Below, in pieces: positions 7,493 through 15,244 of a stretch of DNA of 64,000 nucleotides. The notes under the pieces were generated by a model that was not told where the DNA came from, searched no databases, and was given only the letters and a program-made list of their open reading frames with translations. Numbering within the stretch: position 1 is the first letter of the stretch; each line of letters opens with the position of its first letter. The stretch is from Aquibium pacificus (lineage in GTDB: Bacteria; Pseudomonadota; Alphaproteobacteria; Rhizobiales; Rhizobiaceae), in NCBI RefSeq assembly GCF_040839445.1, contig NZ_JBDPGJ010000001.1, forward strand, positions 620,001-684,000. Reading direction: 5' to 3'. A program made the position numbers and the translations under genes.

Positions 7493-7564
7493 TTGGATCA
7501 GGATACGCCTCGACCGCTTGCCGGTTTTCGCCGATACTCGCCACGGTCGAGATCGCTGATCCAA
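7493..7564 (+). promoter_or_regulatory. Long structured leader (20-bp interrupted stem) ahead of the first dctP gene
   Basis: TTGGATCAG (7493-7501) pairs perfectly with CTGATCCAA (7556-7564). GAT (7502-7504) can continue on ATC (7552-7554), and CTCGACCG (7509-7516) pairs with CGGTCGAG (7544-7551), leaving a 27-base loop. The 3' arm ends three bases before the GGAGG of the dctP ribosome site. The element is either an RNA switch or hairpin controlling dctPQM translation, or a pair of operator arms in DNA. It matches no riboswitch class I recognise. Confidence 0.6.
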
Positions 7565-7577
7565 TGGGAGGAAAAGA

Positions 7578-8627
7578 ATGAAGACCCTATCCATCAAGTC
7601 GCTGGCGCTTGCCGGCGCAGTCGCCGCCGCGTCGTGGCTTTCCAGCACCGCAGCCGGCGTCGCGCAGGAGGTGACGCTGAGACTGCACCAGTTCCTGCCG
7701 GCGCAGGCGAACGTGCCGAAGCTGGTGCTGGACAAGTGGGCCGACGACGTCGAGGCCGATTCCAACGGCCGGATCAAGGTCGAGCGCTATCCCTCGATGC
7801 AGCTCGGTGGCACGCCGCCGCAGCTGATGGACCAGGCGATCGACGGTACGGTCGACGTCGTGTGGACCGTGGTCGGCTACACGCCGGGCCGCTTCCCTCG
7901 CGCCGAAGTGTTCGAACTGCCCTTCATGATGACCAATGCCGACGCTACGTCGCGCGCCTATTGGGATCTCTTCGAGAAGGAGATGAAGGACGCCGATTTC
8001 AAGGACGTCCACATCGTCGGAACCTGGGTCCATGGCCCGGGAATGATCCATTCCAAGACCCCGGTGGCCAAGCTCGAGGACATGAATGGCCTGAAGCTGC
8101 GCGCGCCGACCCGCATCATCACGGGCCTTCTCGGCGAGCTCGGGGCGACGGCCGTGGGCCTGCCGGTGCCCGCCGTGACGGAAGCGCTCTCCAAGGGCGT
8201 CATCGACGGCGCCGTGATCCCGTGGGAAGTCACGACCGCGCTGAAGGTACCGGAACTCGTCAACAATCACACCGAGTTTGGCGGCGACCATGCGCTGTAT
8301 ACGACCGCGTTCGTGCTGGCGATGAACAAGGACCGCTACGAGGGCCTTCCGGATGACCTCAAGAAGGTGATCGACGACAATTCCGGGCAGGAGTTTTCCG
8401 CATTCGCGGGGAGCACCCAGGCGAGCGCCGACGGCCCGGCTCGCCAGATCGCCGTCGATCACGGCAACAACATCATCACGCTGGAGGAGGCTGAGGTCGC
8501 CCGCTGGCGGGAAGCCGCCCAGCCGGTCTATGCGAACTGGGTCAAGGAGATGGAAGCCAAAGGCATCGACGGCCAGGCGCTGATCGACGAAGCGCGCGCT
8601 CTCATCGACAAGTACACCGCCAAGTAA
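7578..8627 (+). CDS. TRAP transporter substrate-binding protein, DctP family (locus 1)
   Basis: Periplasmic solute receptor of a tripartite ATP-independent transporter, 349 residues. The N-terminal 29 residues form a Sec signal peptide (basic start, hydrophobic run LALAGAVAAASWL, cleavage after a VAQ-like site). The DctP fold follows (VTLRLHQFLPAQANVPK), with the conserved substrate-carboxylate arginine in NGLKLRAPTRI and the segment LPVPAVTEALSKGVIDGAV. It should bind an organic acid; which one is not visible. Neighbouring hppD and the Lrp regulator make an aromatic keto-acid one possibility, purely by context. GGAGG precedes the ATG. The membrane subunits follow after 273 bp containing a strong hairpin. 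Confidence 0.92.
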   Translation: MKTLSIKSLALAGAVAAASWLSSTAAGVAQEVTLRLHQFLPAQANVPKLVLDKWADDVEADSNGRIKVERYPSMQLGGTPPQLMDQAIDGTVDVVWTVVGYTPGRFPRAEVFELPFMMTNADATSRAYWDLFEKEMKDADFKDVHIVGTWVHGPGMIHSKTPVAKLEDMNGLKLRAPTRIITGLLGELGATAVGLPVPAVTEALSKGVIDGAVIPWEVTTALKVPELVNNHTEFGGDHALYTTAFVLAMNKDRYEGLPDDLKKVIDDNSGQEFSAFAGSTQASADGPARQIAVDHGNNIITLEEAEVARWREAAQPVYANWVKEMEAKGIDGQALIDEARALIDKYTAK

Positions 8628-8654
8628 GGCGATTCGATCCGCATCCCGAGGGCC

Positions 8655-8678
8655 GGGGCAGGCAGCGATGCCTGCCCC
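8655..8678 (+). terminator. Hairpin between dctP and dctQ (locus 1)
   Basis: GGGGCAGGCA (8655-8664), loop GCGA, TGCCTGCCCC (8669-8678): a perfect ten-base stem 27 bases after the dctP stop. No T-run follows, so it more probably protects the dctP transcript 3' end or partly terminates, giving more binding protein than membrane subunits. Nothing else recognisable was seen in the rest of the 273-bp gap up to dctQ. Confidence 0.65.
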
Positions 8679-8900
8679 AAGTCATGTCGGGGCACCGCGA
8701 TGGGCGCGGATCGGTGATGAATCCGGTCCACGGTCCATTGCCAGCGCCTGTCGTTGCATGACAAACTTTCTTGTGCCATCCAGGATCGGTTCACGCGTAA
8801 AATTGTTATCATACATAGCAAAAATGCCGCGAATGTGCTTGTCCGGCGAACGGTCAGAAGCTAGCGTGCGCGGCCAAGAAGAAGGGTGGGGAGGTCTGGA

Positions 8901-9431
8901 ATGAGCTTGCACGGGTTCGTCAGCGCCCTGGCGCGTCTCATGGCAATCCTCGGTGGCGTCGTGCTCGTGCTGATCACCGTGATGACCGCCGTCAGCATCG
9001 CCGGCCGCTCGATGATCTGGGCCGGGCTGGGCCCGATCCCCGGCGACTTCGAACTGGTCGAAGCCGGCACGGGCTTCGCAGTGTTCGCCTTCCTTCCGTG
9101 GTGCCAACTGAACCGCGGCCACGCGACGGTAGACCTCTTCACCAGTTACCTGCCCGAGGGCGCCAATCGCTGGATCGACCTGATCTCCGAGATGCTGATG
9201 ACGATCGTCTTCATCGTCATCGCCTGGCGGCTCTGGGCAGGCATGACGGACAAGATCCGCTACGGCGAGACCACGTTCATCCTGCAGTATCCGGTCTGGT
9301 GGGGCTTCGCCGCGGCGATGGTCGGCGCCGTCGCAGTCGTGATCGTGTCCCTGTACATGACATGGATGCGCATCCAGGAAGTTCGCACCGGCCGGTCCTT
9401 CTTCGCGCCGACTAGTGGGGGCATGCATTGA
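8901..9431 (+). CDS. TRAP transporter small membrane subunit, DctQ family (locus 1)
   Basis: The 176-residue small permease subunit with four predicted membrane helices (for example MAILGGVVLVLITVMTAVSI and MLMTIVFIVIAWRLWAGM). DctQ subunits bridge the periplasmic receptor and the large DctM subunit. The family-typical segment FAFLPWCQLNRGHATVDLF near residue 60 is clear. The ATG at 8901 has GGGGAGG about six bases upstream and is preferred over the in-frame GTG at 8886. Its stop overlaps the dctM TTG start as TTGA, so translation of the two membrane subunits is probably coupled. Confidence 0.92.
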   Translation: MSLHGFVSALARLMAILGGVVLVLITVMTAVSIAGRSMIWAGLGPIPGDFELVEAGTGFAVFAFLPWCQLNRGHATVDLFTSYLPEGANRWIDLISEMLMTIVFIVIAWRLWAGMTDKIRYGETTFILQYPVWWGFAAAMVGAVAVVIVSLYMTWMRIQEVRTGRSFFAPTSGGMH

Positions 9432-10750
9432 CCAGTCTCGACATCGGCATCGCCTCCTTCCCGATCCTGCTGATCCTGATCTTCCTGCGGCTTCCGATCG
9501 GCCTGGCCATGCTCCTGTGCGGGATGGTGGGAACATGGCTGGTGCTCGGCACATGGAACCCGATCCTGGCCAAGCTGAAGGCGGAGACCTACTCGACCTT
9601 CTCCAGCCACTCGCTCTCCATCATCCCGCTGTTCCTGCTCATGGGCCAGTTCGCCGGTCTGGGGGGCATGTCGCAATCGCTCTTCCGCGCCGCCAATACC
9701 TGGCTCGGGCACCGCAAGGGTGGCGTCGCAATGGCGGCGATCGGCGCATGCGCGGGATTCGGTGCCATCTGCGGCTCGTCGCTCGCGACGGCGGCGACGA
9801 TGGCGCAGGTCGCGCTGCCGGAATTGAGGCGCTACGGCTACTCAGGCTCGCTGGCGACCGGCACGCTTGCCGCAGGCGGCACGCTCGGCATCCTCATTCC
9901 GCCGTCCGTCGTGCTGGTGATCTACGCCATCCTCGCCGAACAGAACATCGCCAAGCTCTTTCTCTCGGCGTTCGTCCCGGGCATCCTCGCGGCGATCGGC
10001 TACATGATCGCGATCTCCATCTATGTCCGCCTCTATCCCGCTTCGGCCGGCAGCAGCCCGCGCGCACCGTACAGCGAGCGCTTCAAGGCGCTCTTCGACG
10101 TATGGCCGGTGCTCGTGGTCTTCTTCCTCGTCGTGGGAGGCATCTATTTCGGCTGGTTCACGCCGACCGAGGGTGCGGCCATCGGCGCGGCCGGCACCGG
10201 TATCATCGCTCTGGTGAACGGCGGTCTCACGTGGCGCACGTTCATCGATTCGGTGCTGGCAACGGCGGTCGCGACGGCGATGATCTTCTTCATCGTCTTC
10301 GGCGCCTCGATCTACAACGGGTTCCTGGCGCTGTCGCAGGTGCCGCAGGAAATCGCCGCGATGATCGTCGAATCGGGCTTCAACCCGTGGATCGTGCTCA
10401 CCGTGATCCTCATCCTCTACCTGCTGCTCGGCTGCGTGATGGACTCGCTGTCCATGATCCTGCTGACCATCCCGATCTTCTTCCCGATCGTCAGTGCACT
10501 CGACTACGGCCTCAATCCCGAGGAGTTCGCGATCTGGTTCGGCATCATCGTCCTGATCGTGGTGGAAGTCGGCCTGATCACGCCGCCGGTGGGCATGAAC
10601 CTGTTCGTCATCAACTCGATGGCGAAGGATACGCCGATCTCCGCGACCTATCGCGGGGTGACGCCGTTCGTCATCACCGATCTCGTGCGCACTACGATCC
10701 TGGTGATCTTCCCGCCGATCTCGCTTTTCCTGCTGCGATGGCTCTACTGA
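9428..10750 (+). CDS. TRAP transporter large membrane subunit, DctM family (locus 1)
   Basis: The 440-residue Na+-coupled transport subunit, with about twelve hydrophobic segments in two repeats. Family hallmarks include GMSQSLFRAANTWLGHRKGG, AICGSSLATAATMAQVALPE, GTLGILIPPSVVLVIYAI and the C-terminal repeat GLITPPVGMNLFVIN. It uses the sodium gradient to import the solute delivered by the DctP-type receptor. The TTG start sits in a TTGA overlap with dctQ. The 3' end overlaps the SulP gene on the other strand by seven bases, so there is no room for a separate terminator between the convergent genes. Confidence 0.94.
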   Translation: MTSLDIGIASFPILLILIFLRLPIGLAMLLCGMVGTWLVLGTWNPILAKLKAETYSTFSSHSLSIIPLFLLMGQFAGLGGMSQSLFRAANTWLGHRKGGVAMAAIGACAGFGAICGSSLATAATMAQVALPELRRYGYSGSLATGTLAAGGTLGILIPPSVVLVIYAILAEQNIAKLFLSAFVPGILAAIGYMIAISIYVRLYPASAGSSPRAPYSERFKALFDVWPVLVVFFLVVGGIYFGWFTPTEGAAIGAAGTGIIALVNGGLTWRTFIDSVLATAVATAMIFFIVFGASIYNGFLALSQVPQEIAAMIVESGFNPWIVLTVILILYLLLGCVMDSLSMILLTIPIFFPIVSALDYGLNPEEFAIWFGIIVLIVVEVGLITPPVGMNLFVINSMAKDTPISATYRGVTPFVITDLVRTTILVIFPPISLFLLRWLY

Positions 10751-12510
10751 GCCGCAATGGCCTCTGAACGCTCCGGGCCGCCGGCGAGTTCGCACATCGC
10801 CATGTGGTGCGAGAGGAAGACCTTTCCGGAGAGATGGGACAGGAAATCCGTCCGCTTCAGCGCGTCCATCACCGGACCCTTCACTTCCGACAGGTGAAGC
10901 CTGACCCCCATGTCCTTCAGGCGATGGTTGATCGCCTCGAGCGACTCCAGTGCGCTCATGTCGATCAGGTTCACCGCCGGGCAGGCGAGCACGACGTCGC
11001 GGACTTCCGCGCGTGATGCGACGAGGTCGTAGAGATAGTCCTCCAGATAGCGCGCATTGGCGAAATAGAGGCTTTCGTCGACGCGCAGCGAAATCACGCC
11101 CGGCACCGTCGCGACCTCGTGGCGAAGCACGTTCCGGTAGTGCTCCGTGCCAGGCACGCGGCCGATGACCGCCATGTGCGGCTTCGAAGTTCGGTAGAGG
11201 TGGATCAGGATGGACAGGACGACGCCGGTCACCACGCCGATCTCCACGCCGAGCGCCAGCGTCGACAGGATCGTGGCGGCGACGGCGATGAAGTCGGCCT
11301 TCGAGTAGATCCATGTCTTGCGCAGGATCGAGAGATCGATCAGCGACAGCACCGCGACGATGATGGTGGCGGCTAGCGTAGCCTGCGGCAGGTAGGCGAG
11401 CAGCGGCGTCAGGAGCAGCGTGGCCAGCGCGAGTCCGACGGCGGTGAAGGCGCCGGCCGCAGGCGTCTCGGCGCCGGCGTCGAAGTTGACGACCGATCGC
11501 GCGAAACCGCCGGTGACGGGATAACCGCCGGTGAAGGCCGCGGCGACGTTCGAGGCGCCGAGCCCGATCAGTTCCTGATCCGGATCGATGCGCTGGCGCT
11601 TTCGCGCGGCGAGGGTCTGCGCGACCGACACCGACTCGACGAAGCCGATCAACGAGATCAGCGCCGCGGGTCCGGCCAGGCTCCAGATCAGGTCCGGCGC
11701 GAAGGAAGGCATCGTCAGCGGCGGCAGCCCCTGCGGCACTCCGCCCACCAGCTTCACGCCCTTTTCACCGAGGTCGAAGGCCCATGCGGAGAGCGTGGTG
11801 ACCGCCACCGCTGCGACCGGTCCAGACTTGGTCAGGACGTCGGCAACGCGCGGCCCAAGGCCCGACCGCAGCAGCAGCGGCTTCAGGCCCTTCCGGACCC
11901 AGAAGAGGAAGGCGAGGGAGGCGAGGCCGATGGCCAGCGTGATCGGATTCGTCTCACCGATCGTCTCGACGAGCGAGATGCCGAGTTCCAGAAGGCTGTG
12001 TCCTCCCGCGCCGGTTCCCAGGATGTGCTTCAGCTGGCTTGCGGCAATGATCAGGCCGGACGCGGTGATGAAGCCTGCCACGATCGGATGCGAGAGCAGA
12101 TTGGCCAGGAATCCGAGACGGAAGACGCCCATCAGCAGCAGGAACAAGCCGGACAGGAATGCCAGCGTGATGGCGGCAACGACGTAGCCGGCCGTTCCCT
12201 GCTCCGCGATGCCGCCGACGGCCGCCGCCGTCATCAGCGAGACCACCGCGACGGGGCCGACGGCCAGCGCGCGGCTGGTGCCGAAAACCGCATAGGCGAC
12301 CAGAGGGAGGATCGACGCATAGAGCCCTATCTCGGGAGGCAGGCCGGCGAGCAGGGCGTATGCCAGCGACTGCGGGATGAGCATGATCGTCACGATGAGG
12401 GCCGCCAGCAGGTCGTTCGCCAGCGTATCGCGATCGTAGGCGCTGCCCCACTCCAGGATCGGCAGGTAGCGCTTCAGCGTGCTCCGGTTCCGTTGCCCCG
12501 CCCGGGCCAT
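10744..12510 (-). CDS. SulP-family anion permease with STAS domain
   Basis: A 588-residue SLC26/SulP transporter: a 10-14 helix membrane part (about residues 25-425, with LIPQSLAYALLAGLPPEIGL and GPVAVVSLMTAA) and a cytosolic C-terminal STAS domain (about 440-560, VISLRVDESLYFANARYLED, NLIDMSALESLEAI). SulP proteins move sulfate, bicarbonate or other anions. As the last gene of the BigR-type operon it probably handles sulfate or sulfite produced by sulfide oxidation; TauE-type exporters fill this slot in some other operons. It is separated from the DUF442 gene by 99 bp carrying a perfect hairpin, so its expression may be partly uncoupled. Confidence 0.9.
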   Translation of the reverse strand: MARAGQRNRSTLKRYLPILEWGSAYDRDTLANDLLAALIVTIMLIPQSLAYALLAGLPPEIGLYASILPLVAYAVFGTSRALAVGPVAVVSLMTAAAVGGIAEQGTAGYVVAAITLAFLSGLFLLLMGVFRLGFLANLLSHPIVAGFITASGLIIAASQLKHILGTGAGGHSLLELGISLVETIGETNPITLAIGLASLAFLFWVRKGLKPLLLRSGLGPRVADVLTKSGPVAAVAVTTLSAWAFDLGEKGVKLVGGVPQGLPPLTMPSFAPDLIWSLAGPAALISLIGFVESVSVAQTLAARKRQRIDPDQELIGLGASNVAAAFTGGYPVTGGFARSVVNFDAGAETPAAGAFTAVGLALATLLLTPLLAYLPQATLAATIIVAVLSLIDLSILRKTWIYSKADFIAVAATILSTLALGVEIGVVTGVVLSILIHLYRTSKPHMAVIGRVPGTEHYRNVLRHEVATVPGVISLRVDESLYFANARYLEDYLYDLVASRAEVRDVVLACPAVNLIDMSALESLEAINHRLKDMGVRLHLSEVKGPVMDALKRTDFLSHLSGKVFLSHHMAMCELAGGPERSEAIAAQ

Positions 12511-12544
12511 CGTGCATCCCCTTTACTGAACAGCCATGTGCGTT

Positions 12545-12566
12545 CGTGCGCCCTCAAGGGCGCACG
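12545..12566. terminator. Intercistronic hairpin between the DUF442 gene and sulP
   Basis: CGTGCGCCC (12545-12553), TCAA, GGGCGCACG (12558-12566) is a perfect nine-base stem with a four-base loop, inside the minus-strand sulfur operon. No T-run follows on the minus strand. It could partially terminate ahead of sulP or stabilise the upstream transcript. Confidence 0.6.
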
Positions 12567-12609
12567 TCGGCACGTCGTGATTCTCGGTTTCGCCTTGCGG
12601 CGGCTGCCG

Positions 12610-12945
12610 TCAGGCGCTGGTCTGCTGCACGAGACCGTAGAGGTTCATGCAGCGCCCGCCCGTGCGGCAATAGGCGAGCACCGGCGCCCGAAGACTCTTC
12701 AGCGCCGCCGCCATATCCCGCACGTTCTGTTCGTTGATCGCACCGCTGACCACAGGAATGAAACGGAACTCCAGGCCTGCGGCCTTCGCCGCGGCTTCGA
12801 CCCGGTCATGCGGGACCGCGCCATCTTCGGTATCGGGGCGGTTGCACACGATGCTCCTGAAGCCGGCATCGGCGATCGCCCGGACGTCTTCGGCGCCGAT
12901 CTGGGGTGATACGGCGATGTCGTCGTTGATCTTGCGGAATTCCAT
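12610..12945 (-). CDS. DUF442/TIGR01244 phosphatase-like sulfur transferase domain protein
   Basis: A 111-residue single-domain protein with a dual-specificity-phosphatase-like fold. The signature loop is AYCRTGGRC, with candidate catalytic Cys93 and Arg98, and the N-terminal segment FRKINDDIAVSPQI is typical. In BigR operons this domain is often fused to, or next to, the MBL persulfide dioxygenase and is thought to act as a sulfurtransferase handling persulfides. Here it is a separate gene 58 bp downstream of the MBL gene on the same strand. The exact reaction is not established by the sequence; a protein-phosphatase role is the alternative. Confidence 0.85.
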   Translation of the reverse strand: MEFRKINDDIAVSPQIGAEDVRAIADAGFRSIVCNRPDTEDGAVPHDRVEAAAKAAGLEFRFIPVVSGAINEQNVRDMAAALKSLRAPVLAYCRTGGRCMNLYGLVQQTSA

Positions 12946-13003
12946 TGCGCTGTCCTCGTGAGTGGTGTTCCAGGCGCCGGTGGTAAGCCTCCGGCGTCGT
13001 TGC

Positions 13004-13900
13004 TCAAAGTCCGTTGACGGGTACCTTCAGGAACGTCTTGCCGTCTTCGTCCCTGGGTGGCAAGCGCCCGGCGCGCATGTTGACCTGGAGCGACGGGATG
13101 ATGAGCTTCGGCATCGCGAGCGTCTTGTCGCGTTCCTCGCGCATCTTGACGAACTCCTCCTCCGAGACCCCGTCGCGGACATGGATGTTGTGGGCGCGTT
13201 CGTCGGCGACCGTCGTCTCCCACTTGATGTCACGGCCGTTCGGCCCGTAATCGTGGCAGATGAAGAGCCGGGTCTCCGGCGGCAGCGACAGCACCCGCCT
13301 GATCGAGCGGTAAAGCACGTGAGCGTCGCCGCCGGGGAAGTCGGCGCGCGCCGAGCCGCCGTCGGGCATGAACAGCGTGTCGCCTACGAAGGCCGCATCG
13401 CCGATGACATGCGTCATGCAGGCAGGCGTGTGGCCGGGCGTATGCATGGCGTAGGCGGTCATGGTGCCGATGGTGTAGCTGTCGCCGTCCTTGAACAGGC
13501 GGTCGAACTGCGAGCCGTCGCGCTGGAACTCGGTGCCTTCGTTGAAGATCTTGCCGAAGGTGTCCTGCACGATGGTGATGTTCTCGCCGATGCCGAGCCT
13601 ACCGCCGAGCTTCTGCTGGATGTAGGGCGCGGCCGACAGGTGGTCGGCATGGACATGCGTCTCGATGATCCATTCGAGCTTCCAGCCATTGCTTTGGATG
13701 TGCCCGATGATCTCGTCGGCATGGTCGTAGGTGATGCGGCCGGCGGCATAGTCGATGTCCATGACGGAATCGATCACCGCGCAGGCGTCGGAGGCCGGAT
13801 CCTTGACGATGTAGGACACCGTGTTCGTCGCAGGATCGAAGAAGCCGCGTACGTCCGGCTTGACCGAGGTATCCGGGGTGAAGGGGAGGGAAGAGGTCAT
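13004..13900 (-). CDS. MBL-fold hydrolase, ETHE1/Blh-like persulfide dioxygenase
   Basis: A 298-residue metallo-beta-lactamase-fold protein with the metal motif THVHADH and a downstream His in HTPGHTPACMTH, then GDAAFVGDTLF and ICHDYGPNGR. These match the ETHE1-type sulfur dioxygenase branch, in which one iron is bound by two His and an Asp and glutathione persulfide is oxidised to sulfite. The family C-terminal part KLIIPSLQVNMRAGRLPP is present. The ATG at 13900 has AAGGAG seven bases upstream; the longer open frame beyond it is noise from the neighbouring yeeE gene. It sits in a BigR-controlled operon, where it is the central detoxification enzyme. Confidence 0.92.
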   Translation of the reverse strand: MTSSLPFTPDTSVKPDVRGFFDPATNTVSYIVKDPASDACAVIDSVMDIDYAAGRITYDHADEIIGHIQSNGWKLEWIIETHVHADHLSAAPYIQQKLGGRLGIGENITIVQDTFGKIFNEGTEFQRDGSQFDRLFKDGDSYTIGTMTAYAMHTPGHTPACMTHVIGDAAFVGDTLFMPDGGSARADFPGGDAHVLYRSIRRVLSLPPETRLFICHDYGPNGRDIKWETTVADERAHNIHVRDGVSEEEFVKMREERDKTLAMPKLIIPSLQVNMRAGRLPPRDEDGKTFLKVPVNGL

Positions 13901-13926
13901 TGTGTATCTCCTTCGCTTTGTTCCGT

Positions 13927-14364
13927 TCAGGCCGCGGCCGGACGCGCCGCTCGCGCTTTCAATGCGCGTGCGATCATGATCCCAACGATCATCGAAGCTA
14001 TGAAGATCGGGGTCTCGGGGTGACCAAGGCCAAGGGCGGGAATGGCGCCGCCGGGGCAGAAGCCGGAGATACCCCAGCCAATACCGAAGATCGCGGAGCC
14101 GCCGACGAGCTGAGCGTCGATGCCGGTGGTTCCCGGAAGCGCATACTGTGATTCGAAGACCGGTTGCCTGCGTGCTCCAAACACGATCCGATAGCCGATC
14201 GCGGTGACGAGCAGCGCCCCGCCCATGACGAAGAGCAGGCTGGGATCCCATGTGCCGGCGACATCGAAGAAGTTCAGCACCTTGGCGGGGTTCGCCATGC
14301 CCGAGATCGCGATGCCGAGCCCGAAGATGCCGCCGATCAGGAAGGCGGAAAGGACCTTCTTCAT
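13927..14364 (-). CDS. YeeE/YedE-type half-size membrane protein, C-terminal half equivalent
   Basis: A 145-residue membrane protein with four hydrophobic segments (GGIFGLGIAISGMANPAKVL at the start, then LFVMGGALLVTAIGY). The conserved cysteine motif GISGFCPGGAIPALG is characteristic of YeeE/YedE (DUF6691) proteins, which conduct thiosulfate or related sulfur species through cysteine relays. Full-length YeeE has about 350 residues; here the function is split over this gene and the next, whose stop and start are one base apart. They probably assemble as a heteromer. Location in the BigR operon supports sulfur-compound transport; the direction is unknown. Confidence 0.88.
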   Translation of the reverse strand: MKKVLSAFLIGGIFGLGIAISGMANPAKVLNFFDVAGTWDPSLLFVMGGALLVTAIGYRIVFGARRQPVFESQYALPGTTGIDAQLVGGSAIFGIGWGISGFCPGGAIPALGLGHPETPIFIASMIVGIMIARALKARAARPAAA

Positions 14365-14365
14365 C

Positions 14366-14788
14366 TCAGGCCCCCACGACGTGGCGCATGACGTAGACGG
14401 TGGCGATCGAGAACGCCATGAAGACGAGCGTCGCGACGATCGAGCGCCGCGACAGGCGCGCCATGCCGCACACCCCGTGGCCGCTCGTGCAGCCCGATCC
14501 GTACGTCACGCCGATGCCGACGATCAGTCCGCCGATGACAAGGGTCGGCGTGGAAAGCGGAACCGCGAACGCGATCTCGTTGCCGGCGGCTAGCCAGGCC
14601 AGCGGAGCGACGATTGCGCCGGCCAGGAAGGCCGCGCGCCAGGCCCAGTCAGAGGGAAAGGGAGGGATGACCCCGGCCAGGATTGCCGTCATGCCGGCAA
14701 TCCGGCCATGCAGCGCCATCAGGAGCACGGCGGAGAGGCCTATGAGCAGACCTCCCGAAAGCGAGAGCCAGGGGGTGAATTCGGTCAT
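14366..14788 (-). CDS. YeeE/YedE-type half-size membrane protein, N-terminal half equivalent
   Basis: A 140-residue protein with four membrane helices and the second YeeE cysteine motif, GSGCTSGHGVCGMARLSRRS, which carries two cysteines. It is the first gene of the minus-strand sulfur operon and starts 84 bp from the divergent bigR gene, with an imperfect palindrome between them. With the following half-size gene it forms a split YeeE-like sulfur-compound channel. The assignment rests on the motif and pairing, both strongly typical of alphaproteobacterial BigR operons. Confidence 0.88.
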   Translation of the reverse strand: MTEFTPWLSLSGGLLIGLSAVLLMALHGRIAGMTAILAGVIPPFPSDWAWRAAFLAGAIVAPLAWLAAGNEIAFAVPLSTPTLVIGGLIVGIGVTYGSGCTSGHGVCGMARLSRRSIVATLVFMAFSIATVYVMRHVVGA

Positions 14789-14833
14789 TGCGATTCCTTC
14801 ATCCGGAAGGTTGCGAAACGCGTATGGTTCGCT

Positions 14834-14857
14834 ACATATGACAAGGTATTCACATGT
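14834..14857. promoter_or_regulatory. Candidate BigR operator
   Basis: ACATATG (14834-14840) and CACATGT (14851-14857) form an AT-rich inverted repeat with one mismatch and a ten-base spacer, in the 84-bp region between bigR and the yeeE operon. BigR binds an AT-rich imperfect palindrome in the equivalent place in Agrobacterium and Xylella and represses both directions. Binding here is inferred from position and symmetry. Confidence 0.6.
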
Positions 14858-14872
14858 TCAAGGGATGTTCGA

Positions 14873-15220
14873 ATGCAGATGGATCTCGAAAAGCTCGATG
14901 CCTCTGCCGAACAGGCAGCGGAGCTGCTGTCGGCGCTCGCCAACAAGAACCGGTTGATGATCCTGTGCAATCTGCTCAATGGCGAGATGGCGGTGCAGCC
15001 GCTGGCTGATGCCGTCGGCATGTCCCAGTCGGCGCTCTCGCAGCAGCTCGCCAAGCTGCGCCTGTCGAAGCTCGTCACGACCCGCAGGCAGGGCCGCGAG
15101 ATCCATTACCGCGTCGCCTCGCAGGAGGTCGCCGAGGTGCTGCAGACGCTGTACGGGCTCTATTGCGAGCCGGCCATCCTGCGAAGCCGAGAAAGGGTGC
15201 CCGCGGAAGCCGATGCGTGA
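14873..15220 (+). CDS. bigR: BigR-type ArsR-family sulfide-responsive repressor
   Basis: A 115-residue winged-helix repressor. The helix-turn-helix is near residues 45-75 (MAVQPLADAVGMSQSALSQQ) with the wing LVTTRRQGREIHYRV. Two cysteines in the positions expected for BigR/SqrR sensing are visible, one in MILCNLLNG and one in GLYCEPAIL; in the family they form a disulfide or polysulfide bridge that releases DNA. This distinguishes it from metal-sensing ArsR proteins. The ATG at 14873 (AAGGGA upstream) is preferred; 14879 is an alternative. It is divergent from the yeeE-yeeE-MBL-DUF442-sulP operon, which it presumably represses in the absence of sulfide. The stop is 25 bp from the convergent DMT gene. 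Confidence 0.93.
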   Translation: MQMDLEKLDASAEQAAELLSALANKNRLMILCNLLNGEMAVQPLADAVGMSQSALSQQLAKLRLSKLVTTRRQGREIHYRVASQEVAEVLQTLYGLYCEPAILRSRERVPAEADA

Positions 15221-15244
15221 TGCAGGCGCGACCTGCGGATCCTT

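Noticed and set aside
7460..7500. Sigma-54-type promoter before the first dctP (TTGGCGCTTTATTGTTA)
   Set aside because: The GG and GT elements are nine rather than ten bases apart and the downstream GC is replaced by GT, so it does not fit the -24/-12 consensus.
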